Assembly: GCA_018001225.1 (NCBI GenBank)
Contig: JAGNIJ010000003.1
Location: 60,286-124,285 of the forward strand
From: Kiritimatiellia bacterium
Lineage (GTDB): Bacteria; Verrucomicrobiota; Kiritimatiellia; CAIQIC01; JAGNIJ01
Length of the DNA: 64,000 bases
Direction: 5' to 3'
Of this stretch, positions 15,433 through 23,202 are shown piece by piece; the stretch's first letter is position 1; each line of letters begins with the position of its first letter. Below the pieces are notes generated by a model, which was not told where the DNA came from, made no database searches, and saw only the letters and a program-made list of their open reading frames with translations. Position numbers and translations under genes: made by a program.

Positions 15433-17982
15433 CTACGGCTGTTTCCTCCTCACTTCCAGCCCGGCCTTGGCCAGGATTTCGGGAAACTTGCGGACGGCAT
15501 CTTCGTCGTAGTGCCGGACGGCGTCAAGGCCATGGTCCGCCCATGGAAGCAGGCAGTCGTGGATCTTCTTCTCGTCGTCGCGCGGCTTGCCGGGACGCCA
15601 GCCATCGCGAATCCGCTCGACGTTCCAGCGCCCATGCTCCATCTCGGCCATCAGCTTGACTTCCTCGCCAGTGAAGTCGTTGGCGTCGAAGACACACAAC
15701 TTCTTGGGATCGGCTGCCGGACGCACCTCGAAACCGCAGGCCTCGAGGATGCGCACGGAGTACTTGGCCTGTTCGATGTTGGCCGTCTTGTAGGTTTCGC
15801 CGAGCTTGTCCCATGGCCGCATGTTCGCCGGCAGCCGTTTGGCGCTGCCGTCCACATACCGCCTGTGGAGTTCTTGAGCCATGACCTCGACGACCGCGGG
15901 TTCGATCTCACCATCTCCGGGCTTGAGCAATGCGTGGAACGATGCCTGGTCCGAAGGCAGCGGCATCAGGCTCGGTATGCCGGCCCAGAGCGGATCGGCG
16001 ATCAGCGCGTCCGCCGCGCCGCCGGACCCGAAGGTGGCGACCACCCGCGCGCCCAGCGCCAGCGCGAGCCGGTATTCGACGGCACTGATCGACCCGCCGC
16101 CGAACCCGATGCACATGACCTCCTGCGGCTTGACGCCTGCGCCCAGCAGGTCCCGCCAACTTCGCAGAATCTGGTCGGGCGTGAACCCGGCCTTGCCGCA
16201 GACCACCAAACGGTCATAGCGTTTGTCCTTCTTGGCATCGTGCGGCAACTGCTCGGGGATGTAGCCCACCAACTCGAACCGCCTGGCGCCACGGGTCGCC
16301 AGCGCGGCGGCCGCCGCGCCCGCGCCACCCGGCACCCCGGACGTCGTCCCGCCCGAAACCACCGTGCCGGCGAAACCGTCCAGGGCCGCCTCCATCAACG
16401 GATAGATTCCCTCCACCGCGGCCGCGTCCAGCGACGCGGCGCCGCCTGACAGAATCAGCGCGCGAGGCGGAATCACGTTGCCCCCCTGGCCGGCGCCGCA
16501 TCGACCGGCGAGGTCGAGGAACTCCAGAACCCAGCGGTGTCCATCCGGAGGCTCTTCGCCCACATGCAGACGTTCCACCCACTCTACCTCGACGACCAGC
16601 GCGTCGGTCGGGGCACAGTGTGTCCCGGCCAGGATATGGCGGATGCCGCGGGCGTAGTCGCCCAAGGCATCCAGGGGGGCTCCCAGCACCAATCCGAGCC
16701 GGCCCGCGGCGAAGTAAGCTCGGGGAAGTTCGATCCCTGCCGCCGCCTGGTTCCGGCAGGTTTTGACGGCCTCCTGCAGCACGGTCCGCATCGCGGCGGG
16801 CAGAGACCGCTGGTGGCCGCAGTAGATCTCGAAGCCGATCATGTCGGCCAGGTAGTACGGGTTATCCGGCTCGTGTTCCAGGGCGCGCTGGTAGAGTTCC
16901 CGGGCCACGTGCCGTTCCCCGCGAAGGGGCTCCAGCGCCCAGGCAAGGCGCCACAAGGCGCGCGCATGCAGGCTTTCCCGTTTCCGAAGGTTCGGCACGA
17001 AAGCGCAGCCGTCTTCGCAGCAGATCGCGATCGCATCGCTCAACAACGACCGGCCCCGTTGATACTCGGCGGAATCGGGCCGTCCCCGATGGACCTTGCA
17101 CAACGCGAAACCGAGGTCCTGGAGCAGCTCGCAACGGTTCGCGTCGGCGACCCCCGCGTGCGGTTCAAGCACGCTCACGACGGTGGCGAAGTCGCCCCGG
17201 GCCGCGTGCAGCCGGGCCAGTTTGAGCGCCAACGCCGGCCGTTTCGCAGGATTCGGCTCGTTGGCCAGGATCAGTTCCTGCACCTTGACCTCGTTCTCGA
17301 CGTCCTGTTTCCTGGCGAAGGACGTGTAGTTGGCCAGCATGCCGTCTATTTCGTGGGCCATGGCGTTGTAGGTGCGGTCGCCTTCTTCCATCAGCGCGGC
17401 CAGCAGGTTGCCGGTGCGCCGCGTGTCCGCGGGAAGCGGCAGCGGGTTCTTGTACAGCCGGTCGTGCAGCGTGTCCGCCCAGGCGTGCTGCAACCACGTG
17501 CGCACCTGGACTTCCGCCTTGCGGTCGCCGATCTTCGCCGCCGTCTTGTCGTCAATCCCCAACGCGGAACACCGTTCCTTCTTCAGTTGGACGATGTAGT
17601 GCATATCGCGGTAGCCGAACTGGTCCGTGCCCAGGCGCAGGCCTTTCTCGTCCGATTCGCAGATCGTGAAGTTCGCCTCGATGAACTCGCGCACGGCGGC
17701 GACCTGTTCCAGGGTCTGGACCATCACCCGCGCTCCACACAGATCGGTCATGACGCGGTCCGGGTAGTAGTAGGTGTCCCACCGGCGCGCCACCTTCTCC
17801 GCAAAACTCGATACCGTCTTGGCGCGGGCCTGCACCAGGGCCTCCGGAATGGCGATGGCGCACGCGCGTTCCAGCGCCTGCCGCAGCGCGTCGGCATAGA
17901 CGACGTAGTTCGGCCGTTCCGCGGTAAACGTCTCGATCTGGTACTTGTGCTCCTCCGGCGTCAGCTTCTTCTTGTCGGCCAT
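15433..17982 (-). CDS. Alarmone synthetase-like domain + TPR + SLOG (LSDAT-like) + extended RyR module
   Basis: The 849-residue fusion begins with a RelA/SpoT nucleotidyltransferase domain without an HD hydrolase (residues about 15-230). Signatures are TVSSFAEKVARR, VMTDLCGARVMVQT, FGYRDMHYIV and AEVQVRTWLQHAWADTLHD, matching the substrate-loop positions of (p)ppGpp synthetases. A TPR-like helical stretch follows (about 250-480). A SLOG-type Rossmann domain follows (about 505-700): RALILSGGAASLD, GTVVSGGTTSGVPGGAG, GFGGGSISAVEYRLALALGA. The C-terminus is an extended RyR module: LHRRYVD, NIEQAKYSVRILEACG, AEMEHGRWNVERIRDGW near 779, LLPWADH, AVRKFPEILAKAG. SLOG domains are known or predicted nucleotide-ligand sensors and stand-alone synthetases can be toxic. 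A self-contained sensor-plus-alarmone effector is therefore a reasonable inference. Start: ATG 17982 with aagggggg. An earlier in-frame start is unlikely. Confidence 0.8.
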   Translation of the reverse strand: MADKKKLTPEEHKYQIETFTAERPNYVVYADALRQALERACAIAIPEALVQARAKTVSSFAEKVARRWDTYYYPDRVMTDLCGARVMVQTLEQVAAVREFIEANFTICESDEKGLRLGTDQFGYRDMHYIVQLKKERCSALGIDDKTAAKIGDRKAEVQVRTWLQHAWADTLHDRLYKNPLPLPADTRRTGNLLAALMEEGDRTYNAMAHEIDGMLANYTSFARKQDVENEVKVQELILANEPNPAKRPALALKLARLHAARGDFATVVSVLEPHAGVADANRCELLQDLGFALCKVHRGRPDSAEYQRGRSLLSDAIAICCEDGCAFVPNLRKRESLHARALWRLAWALEPLRGERHVARELYQRALEHEPDNPYYLADMIGFEIYCGHQRSLPAAMRTVLQEAVKTCRNQAAAGIELPRAYFAAGRLGLVLGAPLDALGDYARGIRHILAGTHCAPTDALVVEVEWVERLHVGEEPPDGHRWVLEFLDLAGRCGAGQGGNVIPPRALILSGGAASLDAAAVEGIYPLMEAALDGFAGTVVSGGTTSGVPGGAGAAAAALATRGARRFELVGYIPEQLPHDAKKDKRYDRLVVCGKAGFTPDQILRSWRDLLGAGVKPQEVMCIGFGGGSISAVEYRLALALGARVVATFGSGGAADALIADPLWAGIPSLMPLPSDQASFHALLKPGDGEIEPAVVEVMAQELHRRYVDGSAKRLPANMRPWDKLGETYKTANIEQAKYSVRILEACGFEVRPAADPKKLCVFDANDFTGEEVKLMAEMEHGRWNVERIRDGWRPGKPRDDEKKIHDCLLPWADHGLDAVRHYDEDAVRKFPEILAKAGLEVRRKQP

Positions 17983-18070
17983 GACGGTTCCCCCCTTGTT
18001 GGCCCGCGCAGCACCTCGAACTCTATTCGATGGCCTTCCGGTCCCGGCCGGCGACCACCTTGGGCACATT

Positions 18071-18889
18071 CTATCCCTGCGCGCCGGACGTGTCAGCCAG
18101 GAGATGGTCCAGCGTTTCCACGCTGATAAACTCCACATCCCGAGTGCGTTCGAGGAAGGGGCGGATCTCTTCCGCGATCGCCTGCATATCCAGCTTCTTC
18201 AGCCTGTCACGCGCCAGCATCGGCCATTGGCGCGCATCCAGCCGGCCCGCGCCCTGGGTCTGATCGAGCGCGTTCTGCAGCAGGGCCAGGTTCGGGGCCA
18301 CCGGCGGCCGTTGCGACAGATACCACAGAAGGTCATACCAGTCGCGGCCCTTGGCATACTTGCGGGTGATCGCGGCGTGCAGTTTGCCTGCCAGCAGCGA
18401 CGGCAAGTCGTAGTGCTGGAGCAGGAAGGTCACATATCGGGTCACCACCCGGCGCTCGCAGCGTGCCCCTTCCGGCGGGCGGGTATCAATTTCCACCTTG
18501 ATGGCCAGCTTCTCGTCCGCCATGGCCGACAGGCCCGCGTCGCGCAGGATTCCCGGCAGGCGTACCCAACCCGCATGCACGGTCTTGCGGTCGTTCCAGG
18601 TCACTTCCGGGGCGAACCCCGCCAACCCCAGATCCCGCTTCACCTTCTCCATCCACTCTCTCCCCGCATAGCCCTCGGTCGAGACCAGCGAGAAATCGAG
18701 GTCTTCCGAGAATCGCGGCAGGTTGTGCAGGAACCGAAGCGCCGTTCCGCCGACAAAGGCGAGCGGGCGGAAGGCTTCTGACTCATGAAACGATCGGAGA
18801 ACGAGGGCCTGTAGATACTCCCGCAACCTGTTCAGGGCTTGACCGGTATCCTTTACGTCACGAACCAGCGCGAGGGCCTGTTCCTTCAC
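18071..18889 (-). CDS. abiEii: AbiEii-type nucleotidyltransferase toxin
   Basis: The 272-residue protein has the AbiEii/DUF1814 nucleotidyltransferase core: PLAFVGGTALRFLHNLPRFS with the G-G-T-A-L motif, then EDLDFSLV supplying the paired acidic residues (residues about 43-70). Further hallmarks are KVEIDTRPP and LLAGKLHAAITRKYAKGRDW with the K-x-x-A-x-x-x-R-x-x-x-x-R-D pattern. Known members are type IV toxins that can modify tRNA acceptor ends and abort phage growth. The GTG start overlaps the antitoxin stop (GTGA), the usual two-gene layout, so expression is coupled. Confidence 0.88.
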   Translation of the reverse strand: MKEQALALVRDVKDTGQALNRLREYLQALVLRSFHESEAFRPLAFVGGTALRFLHNLPRFSEDLDFSLVSTEGYAGREWMEKVKRDLGLAGFAPEVTWNDRKTVHAGWVRLPGILRDAGLSAMADEKLAIKVEIDTRPPEGARCERRVVTRYVTFLLQHYDLPSLLAGKLHAAITRKYAKGRDWYDLLWYLSQRPPVAPNLALLQNALDQTQGAGRLDARQWPMLARDRLKKLDMQAIAEEIRPFLERTRDVEFISVETLDHLLADTSGAQG

Positions 18890-19527
18890 AGCAACACCGC
18901 GCCTGTCTCCGCACCGGAGGCCAGCGCGAGCCATCGCCCGACCGCCCGATCCAGTCGCGGGCTCTTGAAGCGCGCGGCATAATCGCGAAGCCGCCGCTTA
19001 GACACCCGGTCAACATGCTGGTATCGCATTTCGTCGAGCCGCTCCGTGGTCCATTCCCCCGCGGTCAGGTGCCAGTGGTCAAGCAACGCCTTCTCCGGTT
19101 CCGCAATCACGATGTCTTGCCCGGCGCGGCTCACCGTCGTGAAGCCGAAGAAGCAATCCTGCTTGATATTGCAGTAGTCAAAGACGCCGAATGCATTCTC
19201 GAAGCGGCGCGGCACGCGCGAAGTCACGCTCGTGAACCGAACCACGCGTTCCGGAATCAGGTCATAGTGGCCCAGCGCCCATAAGCCGCTAAGGTAGGAT
19301 GGCCGGTACAACTGGTTGGCGAGAGCCGCCGGGACCAGCGGCGCGCGCCGGTAGGTGTCGGACAGCGTGTACATGCCCCGCCGGAGTCCGATGACCTTGC
19401 CCTGCTTCATCCAGCGCGACAACTGAACCCGGATGGCATCCCGCCGGTCATCAAACGCCTGTGCTAGCAACGCCAGATCAAAGCACGGCATCGCCCCGGT
19501 TAAATTCACCAACGCATCATATTCCAT
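18886..19527 (-). CDS. abiEi: AbiEi-type antitoxin / transcriptional repressor
   Basis: The 213-residue partner of the AbiEii toxin has an N-terminal winged-helix region (residues about 10-60: FDLALLAQAFDDRRDAIRVQ, KQGKVIGLRRGMYTLSD). The conserved AbiEi body follows, with YLSGLWALGHYDLIPERVV, FTSVTSRVPRRFENAFGVFD and the classical IAEPEKALLDHWH motif. AbiEi proteins repress their own operon and neutralise the toxin. The ATG at 19527 lies in an AT-rich patch with no strong Shine-Dalgarno. Bases 19528-19794 contain nothing else I can support and probably hold the promoter. Confidence 0.88.
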   Translation of the reverse strand: MEYDALVNLTGAMPCFDLALLAQAFDDRRDAIRVQLSRWMKQGKVIGLRRGMYTLSDTYRRAPLVPAALANQLYRPSYLSGLWALGHYDLIPERVVRFTSVTSRVPRRFENAFGVFDYCNIKQDCFFGFTTVSRAGQDIVIAEPEKALLDHWHLTAGEWTTERLDEMRYQHVDRVSKRRLRDYAARFKSPRLDRAVGRWLALASGAETGAVLL

Positions 19528-19794
19528 ATCCGAAAGATAACAGTAATGTTTTCTTTTGTATATAAGAATAGGTGCGCAGTCTACTTCCGACTCGCATCCT
19601 TTCGCATCCTGTGCGACCTTCTGTTTGCTTCCGCTTATGTATGCGAAACCTTGGCGATATCATTCAAGCCGGCCGATAGATCTCGGACGATTGCGGGGCA
19701 CGGGGCGTGGCCTGTCCAAGGCGACTCCCGGCGCCCCTTCCCTCGGGCGCAAACCCATCCTTCCGCCCCGGCAGCCCCGGCTTACCACAATGCG

Positions 19795-22608
19795 CTAATA
19801 CCACAAATTGTCGGGCTGCCCCGTGCTGGCGACGACCGATTTCCAGAAGATGCCGTCGCTCGGAACGCGCTTCCGGCCCAGGACGACCAGGGGCAGCGGG
19901 ACCAGGACGAACTCGGTCAACCACTGGCTGATCATGAAGTCCCGGTATCCCGCCATGGCCCCGTCCACGGCCAGCCTACCCATGCGATCGCCGAAGATGA
20001 CGTCGTGACAACTGGGCCCGATCGCCCGGATCAAATGCCGTGGCTCGCTGGCGAAAACCCGCAGTGGATACTTGCCCCAGAAAGTGGCCTGGCGGCCCGA
20101 CCGATCCTGTCGGCTTTCTGTTTGGATTTCCCTTTCGAGCACACGAGAAATTATCTTCAGCCCGGCCGTCCGAAGCGCGTCCGGCGTTTGTCCAAAAACC
20201 CTCCGGTCCCTGTGCTCGGTCCAGCGCCGTCTCGGGACCTTGAGATGCGTCTCAACAACCAGGCGCCCGTACGTTTCTCCAAGCCGCTTCTTCAGTTGCT
20301 CGAACAACACCTTGGACGGAGGGGCTTTGGTTATAATGGCACGCGCCTCGTACGGCAAGCACATGACCGTATTCAATGCCGCGAGGTGTTTCAGTTCCAT
20401 CGCGGGAGTCCTATCCTCCGGCCCGGCCAGATAAGAGCGCACGTAGTCAAGGGCTCTTCTCATAGGCACCCCGAACAGTGGCGAACATTGCTCCCCAATC
20501 CGACTCAACCAGTCATCCGCCCTCCGGCAAATCGCGGCATTGATTATCGCAACGATCCGGGACTGGTCCTGCTCCTCCATATCCCCCTGCCCATTAAGCC
20601 GACGGTGGAGGTCTTTTAGAAAAGCCGTTTCCTGTTGACTGAATGTATGGGCAAAGGGCCCAAGACCCTCCGCAAGCAAGGGCTTGCTCGTGTCCAGCAT
20701 GTTCGAAATCAAATCGTTCCAACCGCCCGGATCAACTTCGTCCTCCCGCAACAACGCTGACCCAACGAAGGTGCGGACCGCGCTTTTCTCCCGGGGAGTG
20801 AGAGCCACAACCGGATCTTCAACATAGTCCTCCACGTCCACAGGCATTGCGGTTTCAGCCAGCACAAGAATGCCGTGATCTCTTTCCTGGAGCCTGTGCC
20901 GGACATAGCAGGAAAGCTCCGTCATGGAAAAGTCTATTTCGGGGATCAGGGCCGCCAAGCAACCGCTCCCGCCCGCCAACGCGGTATGGCTGACGACAAA
21001 GCCGGAGTCGGATCCGAATAACTGCATGATGCACAGCCGCGGGTTCGACCGCACCTCGGTTTCCAGTTGAGTAAAAAACTCACGGGCCTTTTCGACCGCG
21101 GACAGGAATCCGAATGATTGCCACACCCAGAGGATATCGTTGTCCATCGTCTTGGGGATACAAACAACGCTCAACGGCTTCCCGGTCAGCCGAGCACGCT
21201 CCGCCAACGCATGCGCGGCCCGCATGCTTCCCTCCCCCCCGATAACGTAAAGGACGTCCACACGGCAGTCAGGCTCATGGGGATGCTTGGGCTTATCGGT
21301 AAGATTGGAAAGAACCTTTTCAAGCAGCCCCCTCCTCTCCGGCTTGCCCTCGAGAAGATCGTCATGACGCGCCGTGGACAGCACGGACCCGCCCGCAGAC
21401 TTGGCCCTCTGGAGTTCGCTTAAAATATCCTTGCCCTCATCTGGTTCTCCGCCTATTCCAATGCTAACATCTCTTCGTTGCGCCTCCGCAATTCCTATGA
21501 ACCCATGCTCAAAAAGCCTAATCCGAAGCCCGTAAGAAGACGTTGCTTGTCCGGGTGAATATGCGTTCGTTCCCGCTGACCCGGCACAATACTGACGATG
21601 TCTCTCAACAATCCCCCCAATCACAGCATTAATACCCGGCGCGATGCCGCCAGAGACAACCACGCCTATTGTCAGCCCTGTGTTGCCAGCTATTGGAAAA
21701 GCCAACTTCGCTCGCGGCCCCGCCTCCGGGAAATACAAATGCAAATTTTTTAAGCAGGTGCTTTCGCTCTCCTCGCGCGGCCCCGCCTTCTGGGAATGCC
21801 CCTGCAATTCTTTTAAACAGGCGCCATTGTTCTCGGGTTCGCCATGATAGACCCCGCGAGGGTCAACAATGACGACCTTCCCGTCACGATACTCTCCATT
21901 TTCCTCCTTTGATAAAGGTGTGCCCCAAGAACATGTTTCCCGATTGTCCTCCAGGCTCGGCCACCTCACCAAGCCCCCGCCCGCCAGGACAGGCGGTTTG
22001 CGCAAGTCGCGTTTTCGAGTGTCCGTACGCGCGTCGACCACTTGGAAAGAACGGTCGCCTTCTACTGCAAAAGCGTCTATAATCTTCTTTTCGTAGTCAA
22101 AGAGGTACCCGAGCGGTAATCCGTCGAGCCACAACTTCCCCATTGTATTCGGAATGGAACAATATATCTGCTCGGCACATTTCTGCGCATTATGAAGTTC
22201 ATCAACACTTAAGTCCGGAACTGTAAATACGGGCCCGGGCAACTGCCCCTCCTCCTCAAGCACAGACAGATCGACACACGCTCTCATGTGGACAACCAGA
22301 AGCCGCTCCCTGTTCCGCTGGGGAACATACCATGTCCTGAACTCCGTCAATTGCCCCGACGACTCACGTAACGCGGGACCTAGAAACAGAACAAACACAT
22401 CCGCCACGGACAAATGCGGCGCCACATGTACCTTCCAGAGGTCTCCAGCCTCCCCGGCTATGTCATAGCAGAACACATCCAGATCTTCCTGCTTACGGAG
22501 GAAGTAGCTGACTCGGTGGACGTAGGCCTCCTCGCGCGGAGAACAGGAATCATCCCCGGTTTGTGTGGCGCGGGGAAAACTAAGAAACACTTTGATCCGT
22601 GGCGTCAT
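19795..22608 (-). CDS. TIR-like domain fused to a phosphofructokinase (PfkA-family) domain
   Basis: The 937-residue fusion starts with a TIR-like domain (about 4-165): IKVFLSFPRATQTGDD, DLDVFCYDIAGEAGDLWK, VADVFVLFLGPALRESSGQL, with a candidate Glu in LTEFRTW. After a linker, a PFK core runs from about 310 to 700. It has IGVVVSGGIAPGINAVIGGI near 312, YVIGGEGSMRAAHAL near 457 (normally GGDGS), the catalytic loop IPKTMDND near 485 and LFGSDSGFVVSH near 530. The M-G-R that contacts fructose-6-phosphate reads F-G-S. The catalytic Asp is kept but substrate contacts are altered, so it may sense a sugar phosphate or nucleotide rather than run glycolysis. About 230 further C-terminal residues are unassigned. 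Base composition looks more AT-rich than the neighbours. A tiny ORF is coupled upstream. No standard PFK carries this arrangement; an immune role is inferred. Confidence 0.75.
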   Translation of the reverse strand: MTPRIKVFLSFPRATQTGDDSCSPREEAYVHRVSYFLRKQEDLDVFCYDIAGEAGDLWKVHVAPHLSVADVFVLFLGPALRESSGQLTEFRTWYVPQRNRERLLVVHMRACVDLSVLEEEGQLPGPVFTVPDLSVDELHNAQKCAEQIYCSIPNTMGKLWLDGLPLGYLFDYEKKIIDAFAVEGDRSFQVVDARTDTRKRDLRKPPVLAGGGLVRWPSLEDNRETCSWGTPLSKEENGEYRDGKVVIVDPRGVYHGEPENNGACLKELQGHSQKAGPREESESTCLKNLHLYFPEAGPRAKLAFPIAGNTGLTIGVVVSGGIAPGINAVIGGIVERHRQYCAGSAGTNAYSPGQATSSYGLRIRLFEHGFIGIAEAQRRDVSIGIGGEPDEGKDILSELQRAKSAGGSVLSTARHDDLLEGKPERRGLLEKVLSNLTDKPKHPHEPDCRVDVLYVIGGEGSMRAAHALAERARLTGKPLSVVCIPKTMDNDILWVWQSFGFLSAVEKAREFFTQLETEVRSNPRLCIMQLFGSDSGFVVSHTALAGGSGCLAALIPEIDFSMTELSCYVRHRLQERDHGILVLAETAMPVDVEDYVEDPVVALTPREKSAVRTFVGSALLREDEVDPGGWNDLISNMLDTSKPLLAEGLGPFAHTFSQQETAFLKDLHRRLNGQGDMEEQDQSRIVAIINAAICRRADDWLSRIGEQCSPLFGVPMRRALDYVRSYLAGPEDRTPAMELKHLAALNTVMCLPYEARAIITKAPPSKVLFEQLKKRLGETYGRLVVETHLKVPRRRWTEHRDRRVFGQTPDALRTAGLKIISRVLEREIQTESRQDRSGRQATFWGKYPLRVFASEPRHLIRAIGPSCHDVIFGDRMGRLAVDGAMAGYRDFMISQWLTEFVLVPLPLVVLGRKRVPSDGIFWKSVVASTGQPDNLWY

Positions 22609-22667
22609 TCCAGAACCCTCCCCAGGAACGGCTCATTTGCGTGCCAGTCGAGCACCGTATCCTGCAT
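22605..22667 (-). CDS. Short coupled ORF (20 aa) before the TIR-PFK gene
   Basis: An ATG at 22667, preceded by the strong Shine-Dalgarno ggagggagg, opens a 20-codon frame (MQDTVLDWHANEPF...). Its TGA overlaps the TIR-PFK ATG in the ATGA configuration. It may be a translational-coupling leader that delivers ribosomes to the large gene, or the remnant of a truncated upstream gene. The sequence shows the layout only. Confidence 0.45.
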   Translation of the reverse strand: MQDTVLDWHANEPFLGRVLE

Positions 22668-23202
22668 GGCCGCCTCCCTCCAGCGCATCCCCTGATCCGG
22701 CTGAACGGCCGGCAAAAAACCTCTGGCTCGCAGCGTATCGCGGCGCCGAGAGCATGTCCATTCCCAATTACCAGTTGGGCCACCTTCAGAGATCTGTCCT
22801 GTCAGGAAATCAGCCCCAGCAGATTGTCGCGTTTGAGGAAGTCCGCGTCTCGGAGACGCTCAAGGAAGGGGCCGATTATCCCACTCCGCGTGCATGTCGC
22901 GGAACGTGGAGGAGATGAAGATCGGGCGGGATTTCCAGATGAATATGGTTAACGGCGACTTACCTGCTTCGCTTGAGTTCATGGTCTGCTATCCGTCCCG
23001 CCGCGCATACCGCTCATGCTGCGTGTCGCGGACGTCGAGATTTCAAAAACCGGCTGACCGCGTGGAGGCGCGGAGTGAGTTGTGGTTTTGTCCTGTCTCT
23101 TCACACCTCCACGATCGCAGCCGCAGCACGCGGGTCGGTCATGCTCGCCCGGCCCGGCACTGGCTCATGACTTTTTCTCCACCCACTCGCCCGCACCGCC
23201 GA
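22668..23202. other. 535-bp intergenic region with a degraded gene
   Basis: Between the short ORF and the TPR/membrane gene there is no intact gene. On the - strand it holds the DUF4062 relic at 22860-22982, followed by a further open stretch with LRDADFLKRDNLLGL that soon ends in stops. The region reads as decayed coding DNA. Confidence 0.6.
22860..22982 (-). pseudogene. Truncated DUF4062 gene start
   Basis: A 40-codon frame from the ATG at 22982 contains RPIFISSTFRDMHAEWDN, nearly the same as the DUF4062 opening FISSTFRDMQAERD of the giant gene that begins at 28762. It then stops at 22860. The F-I-S-S-T-F-x-D-M-x-x-E signature is diagnostic of DUF4062. The rest of the gene has been lost, so this marks a second, decayed DUF4062 protein in the island. 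Confidence 0.65.
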
